The position numbers were made by a program, and so were the translations under genes. The notes under the pieces were generated by a model that had not been told where the DNA came from, made no database searches, and worked only from the letters and a program-made list of their open reading frames with translations. Below, piece after piece: positions 24,990 to 34,249 of a stretch of DNA of 64,000 nt. Numbering within the stretch: the first letter of the stretch is position 1; each line of letters opens with the position of its first letter. The DNA lies in NCBI GenBank assembly GCA_025677825.1, contig JAIXMO010000003.1:496001-560000 (forward strand). The letters are read 5' to 3'. Origin of the DNA: Helicostylum pulchrum (lineage: Eukaryota; Mucoromycota; Mucoromycetes; Mucorales; Mucoraceae).

Positions 24990-26067
24990 TTATAGTACCT
25001 CTGGTATGGTTAATCTGTCTTTAATAGACCAGGTTAGTATGCCCAATATCAGCTGTTTATCGATTTCTGAAAGATTTTCATCATCAATAACTTGTTTTAA
25101 AGGTATCCTACTAGCTCTTAATGCCTCCATTTCCTCATCATCAGATTCAGAGCTGTATTCATCTTCATAATCATCATCAGAGTAGCTATCGGAAAAAAAC
25201 ATCAACTTATTGGTATCAGGATAATCATGCATTTCCTATAATATATACGTATTATTAATTTTGCTTGATAACTAAATGCGATACTACATTACGTCTTGCT
25301 CTACTTTTTTTGACGGTTTTCCAAGCCTACTAACGACCCTTCCTATTTGTTCAATATCGTTTTCACCTGCAAACACTGGATACCCTATCAATAATTGTGC
25401 ATAAATGGCTCCTAAAGACCATGTGTCAGTCGATGAGCTATATATTTTTGAGCCAAATAAATGTTCTGGGGCCTTGTAATATCTGTATTAAAATATATTA
25501 GACTTTTGTTGTTGTTAGACCTAGTCATTATCTATTCACCTTGTACCAACTTCTTCGTTACTGTCACTCGAGTTATCGGAACTTGAATGAGCACAGCCAA
25601 AATCACAAATAACCATGCATCCCGTCAAACTATCCATTAAAATATTACCAGGACTAAGATCACAGTGAATGATTTTATTCTCGTGTAAATAAGACAATCC
25701 TTTTGATATCTGTTGGATAAACTCGTTGGCAAGCTCGACGTTTTTTTTGTTACATCTTTCTTCTAAAGTAGAGTCGTAAAATGGAAATATCAAGTGGTAA
25801 CATGTGCTCGTTTCCTGGTTATCTATAAGATAAATGATCTGAATAAAAAGTCAATTTTATTTTCAAATATAATACTCGCGCGTCTTATTTTACATGATTT
25901 TCGTTGGAACATTCTTTACTGCTTATCTTTAACTGCTTTAACGCCCACAACTCTCTTTCGTAATGTTGGTAGACGAGTTTACCATGAGACTTTGAATACG
26001 TTTTGTAAGCTAGAAAAGAACCATTGCTACTAATCCTTTTTTCGATCGAGCCAAATGTGCCTGACAT
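24990..26067 (-). CDS. CDK-like (CAK/CDK20-type) serine/threonine kinase, 302 aa
   Basis: Protein kinase of the CMGC/CDK type. Minus-strand exons are 26067..25894, 25838..25540, 25482..25293 and 25235..24990; the first junction rebuilds ENHIIYLIDN, a typical kinase alphaC-beta4 strand. Landmarks: glycine loop remnant GTFGSIEK, ATP lysine in FLAYKTY, catalytic loop HCDLSPGNIL (the usual HRD arginine is cysteine), metal-binding DFGCA, GTRYYKAPEH in place of the canonical APE block, and TDTWSLGAIYAQL. Before the final helices there is an unusual acidic insert (SDSYSDDDYEDEYSSESDDE). Closest in style to CDK-activating kinases of the Cak1/Csk1/CDK20 group. The annotated ATG leaves almost no sequence before the glycine loop, and an in-frame stop lies a few codons upstream of the preceding GTG, so either the N-lobe is short or a further 5' exon was missed. 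Confidence 0.8.
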
Positions 26068-26545
26068 GTCGAATTGAGATGAAAGATGAACAAATACGTT
26101 TTTATGTAAACCAGAAATGAAGCTGCACTTACAATCGATCACGTGATACTATGTATTAAATACATAGATGTGTATTTGTATTTTCCGGGTAAAAACCCTA
26201 ATTTTTTCTGGTCCGATAGTAGAAAAACATGTATTGTTTTCCCGCATATTTTGTTTCTATCCAACGGGGTAAAAATGACGCCCTCAAATTGTTGCCATAA
26301 AGCTAATTACACCACCATGAAAGCTAAAAATTCCCTAATATTTAGGTCACGCCTATTTGTCTCCGAATTTGTAAATACACAAAGCAATTAAAAAGCTATA
26401 ACTGAAATCAAACAAATGAAAAAAAAAATACATGTGTATGTATAAAAATGAATTGATTTGAGGCTATTTTTTTTCTCTTAATTCTGAATTAGTCTCGGTT
26501 AAAAACCATAATACCTTTCAATTCAAGTAACGATAACCATCAATT
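26068..26545. promoter_or_regulatory. Bidirectional promoter, kinase / chitin deacetylase
   Basis: 480 bp between divergently oriented starts, which must contain promoter elements for both genes. A 35 bp segment around 26130..26165 contains GATCACGTGATC, a palindrome with a central CACGTG E-box at 26140..26145, the site bound by fungal bHLH factors such as Cbf1/Pho4-type proteins. The 3' part is AT-rich with a T tract before the chitin deacetylase leader. Confidence 0.45.
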
Positions 26546-27725
26546 ATGACTTTTAGTTTATTTCTCTCCCGTATTTCCATTTTAGCCTTGGCACTCAGTC
26601 TAGTGCAGGCACAAGATAGCTTTGATGAAATCAAGACGCCGCAAAATGCTAAATGGCTGGAAAGTGTTGACTTATCTAGTGTTCCAAAGATGCCTGTTAG
26701 AAAAGTAGGCTCTGGTATTTGTCCTGACGCTGCTTGCGATGGAGCTGATAATGATCGATGCTTTGAAAGTTGTGGTAATAATCCTAGCCCTGAAGATATT
26801 TACGGTTGTCCGCAAGATCATCAATGGGCGCTGACCTTCGATGATGGCCCTAGCAAGTATACTGGTGAACTTTTGGATATTCTCGATAAAGAAGATATTA
26901 AAGCTACGTTTTGTGTAATGGGCTCTCACGTAGATCAATATGCAGATGTTCTCAAGCGCGCTTATGATTCAGGTCATCAAATTGCTTCGCATACCTTTTC
27001 TCATCCTCATTTAATGAGTTTGACTAACGAAGAAATCATTTATGAAGTTAAGGCTACTGAAGATGCTATTGAAAAGGTTATTGGTGTTAAGCCTCGTTAT
27101 ATCCGTCCTCCGTTTGGCGAAGCTGATGACCGCGTAAAAGGTCTTTTAAAGTCTATGGGATATAAAGTATTACTCTGGAATGTTGATCCTACTGATTATG
27201 ATGTGTACATGTTACAAGATGTCTCTAGTCTTATTCAAGGTACTTTCAAAATGGCTATTTCAGGTAATGATACTGGTTTAAATTTGAATGAGGATCCTGG
27301 ATTCATTAGTTTACAACATGGTAAGTCTCTTTTAAAGGTTTGGTTTAAAATATACTAATTACTAATTACTGGTAAAAAAAAACTTAGATTTATATAAGCA
27401 ATCGGTCGATCAGGTGCCCAAAATCATCAGCTTCTTGAAGAAAAAAGGTTTCAGCTTCCTTACTGCCGCTGCCTGTAATAATGACATGAGCCCTCACTCT
27501 GGTAGTGAAGATGCTATTAATTCCTCATCAGAGACCTCTAAAGATACAACTATTGCACCACCAAAAGTACTAGTTGAAGAAGCCCCTGAAGATGCTTCCA
27601 TCTCTGATGCATCTGTTGCTGATAATAAGTCTACGGTTTCTGGATCTTCCATGGCAATAGCTTCAAATGCCAGCTACGTTATGTCACTAGCTATTTTAGT
27701 CCTCTCTGTTACCATTCTTTTCTAG
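26546..27725 (+). CDS. GPI-anchored chitin deacetylase, 370 aa
   Basis: Secreted carbohydrate esterase family 4 enzyme that removes acetyl groups from nascent wall chitin to give chitosan, abundant in Mucoromycota walls. Two exons, 26546..27320 and 27388..27725. N-terminal signal peptide (FLSRISILALALSLVQAQ), then a cysteine-containing propeptide-like region. The NodB domain starts at about residue 92 with WALTFDDGPS (catalytic base and metal aspartates), then HTFSHPH (two metal histidines), RPPFGEAD, and LLWNVDPTDYD. A later QHDLY fits the final histidine motif. The tail is a Ser/Thr/Ala-rich stalk followed by a hydrophobic C-terminus (YVMSLAILVLSVTILF) typical of a GPI-addition signal. All catalytic landmarks are intact. 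Confidence 0.95.
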
Positions 27726-28774
27726 ACCACTATATACTTTTTTTTTCTACTTACTTAAATAAAACTTTAATAATATGTTTTACACCACATCAAGATTTTA
27801 ATCATGTGCAAATTCGTTTTCGTTTCTCTCTCACACTTGATTTATTTTTCATAATCTAGCTACCCAAGTAGTATATTTTTAGGTCAAGTTAATGGTGTAC
27901 AAATCTACATATACGCAAGCAAAATAATAGAAGATGAAGAGTAATGTAGCAATCGAACATGTCTGTTATAATATATGTATACGTGTGTATATTGTAGTTA
28001 TATTATATAAAAATGGACATTTAAAATAATTTCTACAAATGTAGATATTATAAGTATGCACTTTTCTTGCTCTTATATCAAGCTTTTATTAAATATACGA
28101 GGTGATAAGATCTGCATTATGACTAGAAGGTAAAGAATATCAGCGTATAGTGCACAGCTGTATTTTACTAGACTTTCTTTTCAACTAATTTTAAATGATC
28201 ACAGAACAGAGGAGGATAAATGTGTCGAATCATATGCCTATTTTTGAACCGCATGTTAAGTACAGAATTACTCTACTCATTGAAAAATGTAATTCGTTTT
28301 CCAAATGCGTATTAGTATACATTTATAGGGTATTTCTATCATGTTACACGTCGTACAATACTTTTATAATATACATGTATAGTATTAATTACCGAATTGT
28401 AACATTATACCATAACTATTTATAAATCCATGGTATGGCAAAATGGCATTAGATATTAGTTATTGTTTACTAAAAAAAAAAAGGATTTGCAAAAAAAAAC
28501 AGTGCAATCAATATTTATTTTTCACAATATTTGTAAGCACACATTTGGGAACGATAAGTTCAATTTGTATTCTAGCACAAACAGTATTGTCCAATTCGAA
28601 GGAACAAAAAGTACATGCTTTTTTTTTGAGTTTTAAAAACATTGAAATTAAGATTTATAGTTATAATCATGATATAGAAGGATTAAAGGTAAATATATAT
28701 TATATAATATGAATTAGAAAAGTAAAATATAGAAGATAGGCATTAACGTAACTTTTTAAAAATTTGAAATGCAA
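27726..28774. other. AT-rich intergenic interval
   Basis: About 1 kb between the convergent chitin deacetylase and GPI-protein genes. It contains several frames of 60-90 codons (28195..28425, 28443..28712), but their composition is low-complexity, they lack splice context and match nothing recognised. There are repeated TATATA and ATGTATA elements. No gene is called. Confidence 0.5.
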
Positions 28775-29581
28775 TTAGGCAAACATAACAGCAGATACTA
28801 AAATACCAGCTCCAATTACCATACCCAAAGGTTTGTTGGAGCTGACGCCATTTTCATTATTTTGAATAGTAACATCACCTGTAGGTTTATCGGGGGTAGG
28901 TGTCTTGACGGTATTATTAGTGGGGGTAGGAATAGGAGAGGAGATCACAGAAGAAGATTGAGGTAATGCAGTAGTCAAAGAAGAAGGAACAACAGAAGAA
29001 GGGACTACAGAAGATGACTTGGCGGTAGCAATTGTGGAGGTGGTGGTAACAACTCCACCACCTGTATTACCATTGGGCCCACTATAATCACCAGGAATAA
29101 TATGGGCACAGCCCTTTTCAGATATGCCTCGATTACATGATCTATCGTCGTTACAACAACGCATACAATAAGTATTTGACTCTGGCTCAATTAAATTGAC
29201 ATAGAACTTCCAGCCAGCACAAGAGGAACCCATAGGAGCTCTGACATCCATTTGTCCGCCTCCATCAGTACCAACTAAATTTTCTTTGGTGTAATCCATT
29301 TGGCCAGTAACTTGAACGTACTTATCGGTTTTAACATAGTGAGCAGACTTGATGAAGCCCGAAGCAAGCTTTTCGGCGCCTGTGGCGAGAGGGTTATTGC
29401 CAAGACAGAAGGCATTGGCGTTCCATTCAGTGTCTGCAATAATTCGATTTTTAGAATCGCTAGGGGGTAAAAACATACAAAAGTTGTTGGCATCAACTAC
29501 TTGGGCAATTTGTCCCTTTGCGCTTACTGTAGCAACGAGCAAAGAGATGGTAGCGGCGATAGATGTGAAACGAACGAGCAT
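28775..29581 (-). CDS. Secreted cysteine-rich GPI wall protein, 268 aa
   Basis: Intronless. Signal peptide MLVRFTSIAATISLLVATVSA (about residues 1-21), then a conserved ectodomain of about 150 residues: GQIAQVVDANNFCMFLPP, EWNANAFC, FIKSAHYVKTDKYVQVTGQM, DGGGQMD, SSCAGW, NLIEPESNTYCMRCC, CNRGISEKGCAHIIPGDYSGP. The spaced cysteines, including a CMRCC cluster, suggest a disulfide-stabilised extracellular fold. A Ser/Thr/Pro-rich stalk and a hydrophobic C-terminus (MVIGAGILVSAVMFA) indicate GPI attachment. I recall this domain as a fungal secreted protein of unknown function found in Mucoromycota and Basidiomycota; no enzymatic motif is visible. A paralogue lies at 62794..63666. The start is the ATG before the signal peptide; in-frame sequence further upstream is a T-rich leader. 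Convergent with the chitin deacetylase gene. Confidence 0.88.
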   Translation of the reverse strand: MLVRFTSIAATISLLVATVSAKGQIAQVVDANNFCMFLPPSDSKNRIIADTEWNANAFCLGNNPLATGAEKLASGFIKSAHYVKTDKYVQVTGQMDYTKENLVGTDGGGQMDVRAPMGSSCAGWKFYVNLIEPESNTYCMRCCNDDRSCNRGISEKGCAHIIPGDYSGPNGNTGGGVVTTTSTIATAKSSSVVPSSVVPSSLTTALPQSSSVISSPIPTPTNNTVKTPTPDKPTGDVTIQNNENGVSSNKPLGMVIGAGILVSAVMFA

Positions 29582-30055
29582 AGCGTAATTTATATCGGCG
29601 TCTTGTAAGAAATGAAAGGAAAGAAAAAACTGTTGATTTTTTTTGGGTGCTGTATTAAAAAAAAAAAGAAGAAAGAGCATTGTTTTTTAGATTATTTTAC
29701 ACCTATTTTAATTACGGTAGTACAGTAACAAATGTAACATAAAGAAAAATACAATTTTGATTTAAAAAACTGTTTTAAGTAAAGACTATTTTGGAAGATG
29801 TTGGGAAACGCACGCACTAGATTTGTCTTTTTGCCGTTGTACAGACCACCTATACCAAACAGTGTCATTACAATACAGGTTATAAATTCTCGAAATTAAT
29901 TTTCTGTTAGCCTAACTTGCAAATATATTTGAAACACGGTATACATGTCCACTGTAAATTACAATTACGAAGGCACGCAAGAATTTAGATTTTAAACAAA
30001 GGTATTATTTTATTTACACATTTTACATAAGTTTATATTATTATCGACGTATATA
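29582..30055. other. Flanking DNA, no gene seen
   Basis: 474 bp holding the 5' flank of the GPI-protein gene and the 3' flank of the CsbD-like gene. AT-rich, with A/T homopolymers near 29639..29665. No coding signal or repeat was recognised. Confidence 0.45.
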
Positions 30056-30358
30056 TTAGACAGAAGAATTGAAGTTCTTTTGAGCTTCGCCCTTCTTTTC
30101 TTGGACCTTGTTACCAGCTTCACCAGTAGTGTTACCAGTGAGAGAGTTATAAGCACCCTTAACAGCACCAGATACTTGATCAACAGCACCTTCAACGTAA
30201 CCTTGAACAGTAGCAGCAGTTTCTTGGACGACACCAGCATTGTTTTGAGTCTTACCCTTGGCTTCGAGGGATTCGTTACCAACGGCGCTACCTACGGTTT
30301 CCTTGGCATTACCAACGAATTGGTCTTTCTTGGCTTCGGTTCTTGATGGAGAGGACAT
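30056..30358 (-). CDS. CsbD-like stress-response protein, 100 aa
   Basis: Small, highly charged, intronless protein of the CsbD superfamily. These are hydrophilic stress proteins first known from bacterial general stress regulons and common in fungi. The N-terminal half reads AKKDQFVGNAKETVGSAVGN and EAKGKTQNNAG, with repeating K-G-x-x-x-E/Q units typical of the domain. The second half repeats the pattern with A/G/T-rich amphipathic segments (QVSGAVKGAYNSLTG) and KVQEKKGEAQKNF. No targeting signal. The ATG at 30358 begins the conserved MSSPSRTEAKKDQF; in-frame sequence further upstream is not domain-like. A TATA box and a stress-type CCCCT lie about 70 bp upstream. Confidence 0.88.
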   Translation of the reverse strand: MSSPSRTEAKKDQFVGNAKETVGSAVGNESLEAKGKTQNNAGVVQETAATVQGYVEGAVDQVSGAVKGAYNSLTGNTTGEAGNKVQEKKGEAQKNFNSSV

Positions 30359-30755
30359 GTTTGATATATTTATTTTTGTATTAAGTGATTTAATAATGAA
30401 TAGTTTACTTGCGAAATATTCCACCCCTTTTATACAAAAAATAAATAAATCCAAACGTCATTTTACTATCCTTAAAAAGGGATTTTTCTGTTTTCGTCAT
30501 GGTGATTGAATTAGTCGAAGACGCTGTTTGAAAATAATTTAACAACAATGACGTTTTTTTTTTTTTTTTTTTTTTGCTAATCCGCATTCATGCATGAAAT
30601 AAATAAGTTCTAACGATAGGTACACGTATAAGAGGGTGCGCCAATTCCAAGCAGTAAATGTAGTGGTTTTTATTTATTTTCTAATATTTATTTTTGTTGA
30701 TTTCAGGCAAGTGCCATCCATCGTGATACAACTTACTACGAAATGCTAATGTAAG
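30359..30755. other. CsbD promoter and flank of transposase relic
   Basis: Contains the TATA/STRE element described separately, a run of about 22 T at 30554..30575, and sequence leading to the transposase remnant. No coding signal was found. Confidence 0.4.
30424..30434 (-). promoter_or_regulatory. TATA box with adjoining STRE-like AGGGG
   Basis: On the minus strand this reads TATAAAAGGGG, a canonical TATA box (30427..30434) overlapping an AGGGG stress-response element (plus strand CCCCT, 30424..30428), 66-76 bp upstream of the CsbD-like start. In fungi AGGGG is bound by Msn2/4- or Seb1-type zinc fingers. Use in this species is inferred. Confidence 0.5.
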
Positions 30756-31736
30756 TTATTGGTTTTCCCGAAGCTTTCTATGAGATTTTTGTCGCTTCGT
30801 GAAATCCTTTACAAGAGCAAACGCCTCAGAAGCATCACTATCTTCACTATAAGCTTCGATATAACGGAAGCTTTTGTTGAAAAAACGCCTGATGAGCAAA
30901 GGAGTTTCACCAGGAGGAGAAGCGCCGTCCAAAAACCCATTGATGTTATTATCTAATGATTTGAAATTGTAGTTGCAGTTTTGTCTTGCGACCTTCTTTG
31001 CTGCTTCCCATAAGCGCTCAATTGGGTTGTATTCACAATGATAGCGCGGGTACAACTCAAAGATATGACCGTTGCTTTCAATTGCTTCAGCAAGAAGTGA
31101 GCGCTGCTCAACAAAATCGGGCTGACTGCCAAGCAGATGGACGGCGCAACAAGTGTGGCTGGCAGTTTCCACGTTGTGGCAATCTTTTTTCTGTCCATTT
31201 AACAAAAGCCTTTCGTTTAAGATTGCTTTAATACCGATGAAATAAGTTTTCAATTCACCATTCTATTAAAAAAGAATAATACGTTAGTTAGCTTTTTTTT
31301 TTTTAAAAAAAAAGTGTACATAATAATTTAAGTAAAAAAAAAACATACGGCATGGACATTATTAAAGATTTCTTTTGCTTTGGCGATCTTGGCTAATTTG
31401 CTTATTTTGCTGAACTACAGTTTCTGAATTTCAGGATAATCGAAATTTCTTTCAACGTAAAAGCTCTGTTTTTTTTTGTACACCTGCATTATCAGTGTAA
31501 GAACCATCACGAACTTTTACTTCATCTTTATCAACTTCGTGAGCACCCATGTTCATTCGACTAGCAGCAAGCGCATCTTTGGCATATGCCTTGTGGTTGC
31601 TGCTTTGGTCGAAGAGGAGCACTCCACCCATACCTTCATGAAGAAATTCAAAAAGCATCAAAACATCTTTCAATTGGATTATCACATGCTCACTTGTCCA
31701 ATAACCTTGGTTAGCGGCTCCTGGGTAAAATACCAC
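30756..31736 (-). pseudogene. DDE-superfamily transposase, frameshifted, 5' end lost
   Basis: Remnant of a DDE superfamily endonuclease of a type common in Mucoromycota and Agaricomycetes. The 5' part (31736..about 31460) reads FYPGAANQGYW, then VLLFDQSSNHKAYAKDAL, which carries the middle catalytic aspartate, and VRDGSYTDNAG. A slip in a run of nine A near 31470..31480 shifts the frame, after which SFYVERNFDYPEIQ continues and soon meets a stop. After an intron-like gap (about 31262..31343) the 3' part reads CCAVHLLGSQPDFVEQRSLL and YHCEYNPIERLWEAAKK, with the third catalytic acid in NPIE, ending at 30756. The first catalytic aspartate region is missing, replaced by unrelated sequence upstream of 31745. 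No terminal repeats or target duplication were identified. Confidence 0.75.
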
Positions 31737-31744
31737 TCTGGAAG

Positions 31745-32452
31745 TTATTGGCTTTCCAATCCTTGAGCGATTTTTTTTAATACGAGACTATGATCCATGA
31801 AAAAACTTTCCAATTCGTTATTCTTTATAACATATTTGTCGTAAATAACTGCAATCGAAAACAATTGAAGTAGTTGGGAAGAGATAAAAGACAGAGAATC
31901 TGGTCCAAAACCATATCCACTGGATGGTAAGCTGCATAGTGTTGTGGCTGTTGCTGGCATAATCAGGGTCGTATTAAATTCACTAAGGCTACTTCTCCAT
32001 GGGTTATAAGTTGATTTTTTTCCAAAATGCGTTGTCAATTGCCTTAAATTGTTAATAGTTAATGGTATTGTCTCATTGCTGTCGAATTGATTTATTAGCT
32101 GTTCTTGGCAAATTGATCTAACAAATATATTACACGTTTTGGAGATTCTGCAATGACCAAAATCTACACCAGGTCCGACATGTACTTTTGGATTATTGGA
32201 TATTTCCACAGATGATACGATTAATAAATTTAAAAAGCTTCCTCCGATAACCAACTTTTGGATCTCTTTTCTACCATCAGACTTTGTATGGACAGAACAA
32301 GTTATTTCCCCTTCAGCTGGAATCGAGTACTCTGTAGGTTCAGAATGAATGTCTACGTTGTTACTTCTAGAATAAACTTCACATGATAAAATTACCAAAG
32401 AAAGGTTGTTGTCTTGAATAATAGCTCCAGAGAACAAAGGAGGAATTAGCAT
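31745..32452 (-). CDS. Unidentified 235-codon open frame in mobile-element island
   Basis: Single uninterrupted frame starting ATG at 32452. It overlaps nothing on its own strand and is much longer than chance would favour in such AT-rich DNA. I do not recognise it. The protein is moderately hydrophobic and Ser/Asn-rich, with predicted beta-rich stretches (LSLVILSCEVYSR, EIQKLVIGGSFLNLLIVSS) and a C-terminal mixed segment (FISSQLLQLFSIAVIYDKYV). No signal peptide, zinc motif or nuclease motif was seen. It lies between a decayed nuclease-like gene (its stop 14 bp upstream) and a DDE transposase remnant that starts 8 bp downstream, all on the same strand. It may be cargo of the element, a fragment of a host gene, or an old foreign insertion. 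Confidence 0.4.
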   Translation of the reverse strand: MLIPPLFSGAIIQDNNLSLVILSCEVYSRSNNVDIHSEPTEYSIPAEGEITCSVHTKSDGRKEIQKLVIGGSFLNLLIVSSVEISNNPKVHVGPGVDFGHCRISKTCNIFVRSICQEQLINQFDSNETIPLTINNLRQLTTHFGKKSTYNPWRSSLSEFNTTLIMPATATTLCSLPSSGYGFGPDSLSFISSQLLQLFSIAVIYDKYVIKNNELESFFMDHSLVLKKIAQGLESQ

Positions 32453-32465
32453 TAAAAGTTGAGGT

Positions 32466-33660
32466 TTAGCGCGAAAATCGAAGTTTAAAATTTTCTTTGT
32501 CTTTATTATAAGGACCCAATTTGTTGATAACATTTGGTGTACGAGCAACCAAGATTATTATTTTCCATTTGTTGTTTTTCATCATGCTCATCTTTGAACA
32601 GCTGTACAACCCGAAGAGTATCATCCAAGTGCACCTAAACTCCACTTATTGAGTAAAAAATAGACGCCAAAAAAAAAACTTACTTTCAATTCGTAAAAAA
32701 ATTTACAGACTTCAACCAAGCACTTGTCCTTGTCACAAAAGTTACGAACGAACCCGTCACTTTAATAAGTACATTATGTGTTTTATAAATGTTGTCAATT
32801 TCTTCTAGCCTTATAAAACACACTGTCGTTATGCCTGAGAATTGACAACATTTATAAAACAAAAAAACACTTACTTCGCATACTCGAACTTTCGACTCTC
32901 TGAAAGAGTAATAAACTCCATTCTGCACGTAGGTCATTGACCAAAGACGCAAATACTCATCTAATATTTTTAATTAGTTGTTGTGGCTGTGAGTTTTAAA
33001 ACTTTAAAGATTACCTGAAGGCTGGAGGTAGTATAACTTCAGCTTTTGAAAAGTACTAACAGAACCCAGGAAGTATTGGTCAGTTATCGTTTTCAGCATA
33101 GAAAGTAAGGCAAACATTCCCTTCACATTGTCAAAGGAGGTCTTTCTGTTATCCGTCTTTCCAAACGGGCCAGCAGTTTCAACCAGTAATACTTCTAAAC
33201 CTTTAAATTTGGAATTTCTGATCACACCATCTGCTTTGTAATGTTTGCGATGGTCTATTTTTCTAGTCATACGAGAAAGTTGTTTGGTCATTGCTTGTAG
33301 TTGTGGAAAAATCGATATTCATGAATATAACTATCTACCTTTCTTGAACGCCAAGACGGACGAATTACTTTTAATTTTATATTTTTTCCTACCTCTCATG
33401 CTTCCGTATCGGTACTCTCCTCGTCACTTGGCAATTGTTCAAATGCAAGATTAAAAACATCATTACCGAAAAGAGTTTTCATTTCGGACCCGAAAACAGA
33501 AAGTGCCATTACTTTCTTTCTGTGTTTAAGCTTCTATATTTTTAAAAAAAAAGTAAGTTCAAGTGATAGGAATTGCTTCATACTACATAATTGACTTACG
33601 GTGACACGTCTGCCTTTTCTAACGTTAAGCTTCTTCTTGACAGCCTTTTTTTTTCCGATT
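32466..33660 (-). pseudogene. Nuclease-like repeat-family gene, broken copy
   Basis: Minus-strand remnant of the repeat-gene family. In order: a basic exon (AVKKKLNVRKGRRVT), a GTAAGT intron, then KHRKKVMALSVFGSEM, an acidic LPSDEESTDTEA, a WRSRK box, and the core KADGVIRNSKFKGLEVLLVE followed by TAGPFGK and FDNVKGMFALLSMLKTI. The core resembles a PD-(D/E)XK-type fold (K-x-D-G, then an acidic L-E strand, then a helix). LRLWSM and YYSFRESKVRVCE follow. After an interruption bearing a 22 bp inverted repeat the frame resumes as CDKDKCLVEVCKFFYELK, then VVQLFKDEHDEKQQ and, in another frame, RTPNVINKLGPY to a stop. At least three frame breaks and one stop make it a pseudogene. Nuclease assignment is by motif only. 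Confidence 0.6.
32779..32861. repeat. Perfect 22 bp inverted repeat, 39 bp loop
   Basis: The sequence at 32779..32800 (TGTTTTATAAATGTTGTCAA plus TT) is repeated as its exact reverse complement at 32840..32861. It could form a hairpin in DNA or RNA. It sits at the point where the reading frame of the broken nuclease-like gene is interrupted, which suggests a small insertion or fold-back duplication. Confidence 0.8.
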
Positions 33661-34249
33661 CCGCTTTTAGATTTGACACGGAAAAATTAATAAAACAGGA
33701 GGAATAAGATTAAAGGTGTGATAACGTTTATTTCTTATTCTTTGTTTATTTATACTAATTTTAATAGTAGCCACACTATTATGATTGATTGTTTCACTTA
33801 GATTGGATTTAATGACTTTTATAGACTGAAGATCTTGCTTTACTAGATCCAGTGTTATTTTACTTATGTTATGTTTTATAATCGATGAACCATCGATTAT
33901 ATTAATTATATTTATTTTATGTGGTGTTTTCACCACAAATGGATCTAACTTTTTTTTTACATGCGTAGTCTTTGGTGGTTGATTTAGCTATAATTTATAA
34001 TGATAAAGCATTAAACAAAAATAAAATAAAAAACGAAGCGAATCACCCAACCTTGGTAAAGGGATATGTGGACATCCCCCATCATCTTCAACATAAACAT
34101 TACTCTAATAAATATTCTCAGTACTACCTAGTTTTTTTTTTAAAATTTTCTAATTTATCAGAATTTTTGAGTGCTAATACAGCATATTCATGCAAGCGCC
34201 GTAGATCTGAAATACTTTTAAATTCAGATAAGTAAACAACGATTTATGG
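33661..34249. other. Interval between two decayed genes
   Basis: A minus-strand frame (33667..33936) and a plus-strand frame (33972..34235) of nearly 90 codons each are present. Both are low-complexity (rich in I, K, N) and neither is recognised; they may be upstream exons of the flanking broken genes. Nothing firm is called. Confidence 0.3.

Noticed and set aside
26068..26142. Kinase start at a GTG upstream of the chosen ATG
   Set aside because: Fungal nuclear genes start with ATG, a stop lies three codons before the GTG, and a GTAAGT immediately inside suggests non-coding or intronic sequence.
28195..28712. Two frames of 76 and 89 codons
   Set aside because: AT-driven composition rich in I, Y, K, N with no motif; likely non-coding intergenic DNA.
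32453..32548. Extending the 235-codon frame upstream to 32548
   Set aside because: That stretch overlaps the last codons of the nuclease-like copy in a different frame, and the extension begins without an ATG.
33667..33936. 89-codon minus-strand frame as a separate gene
   Set aside because: Ile/Asn/Lys-rich, unrecognised, next to a pseudogene; could be an extra exon but no splice model works.
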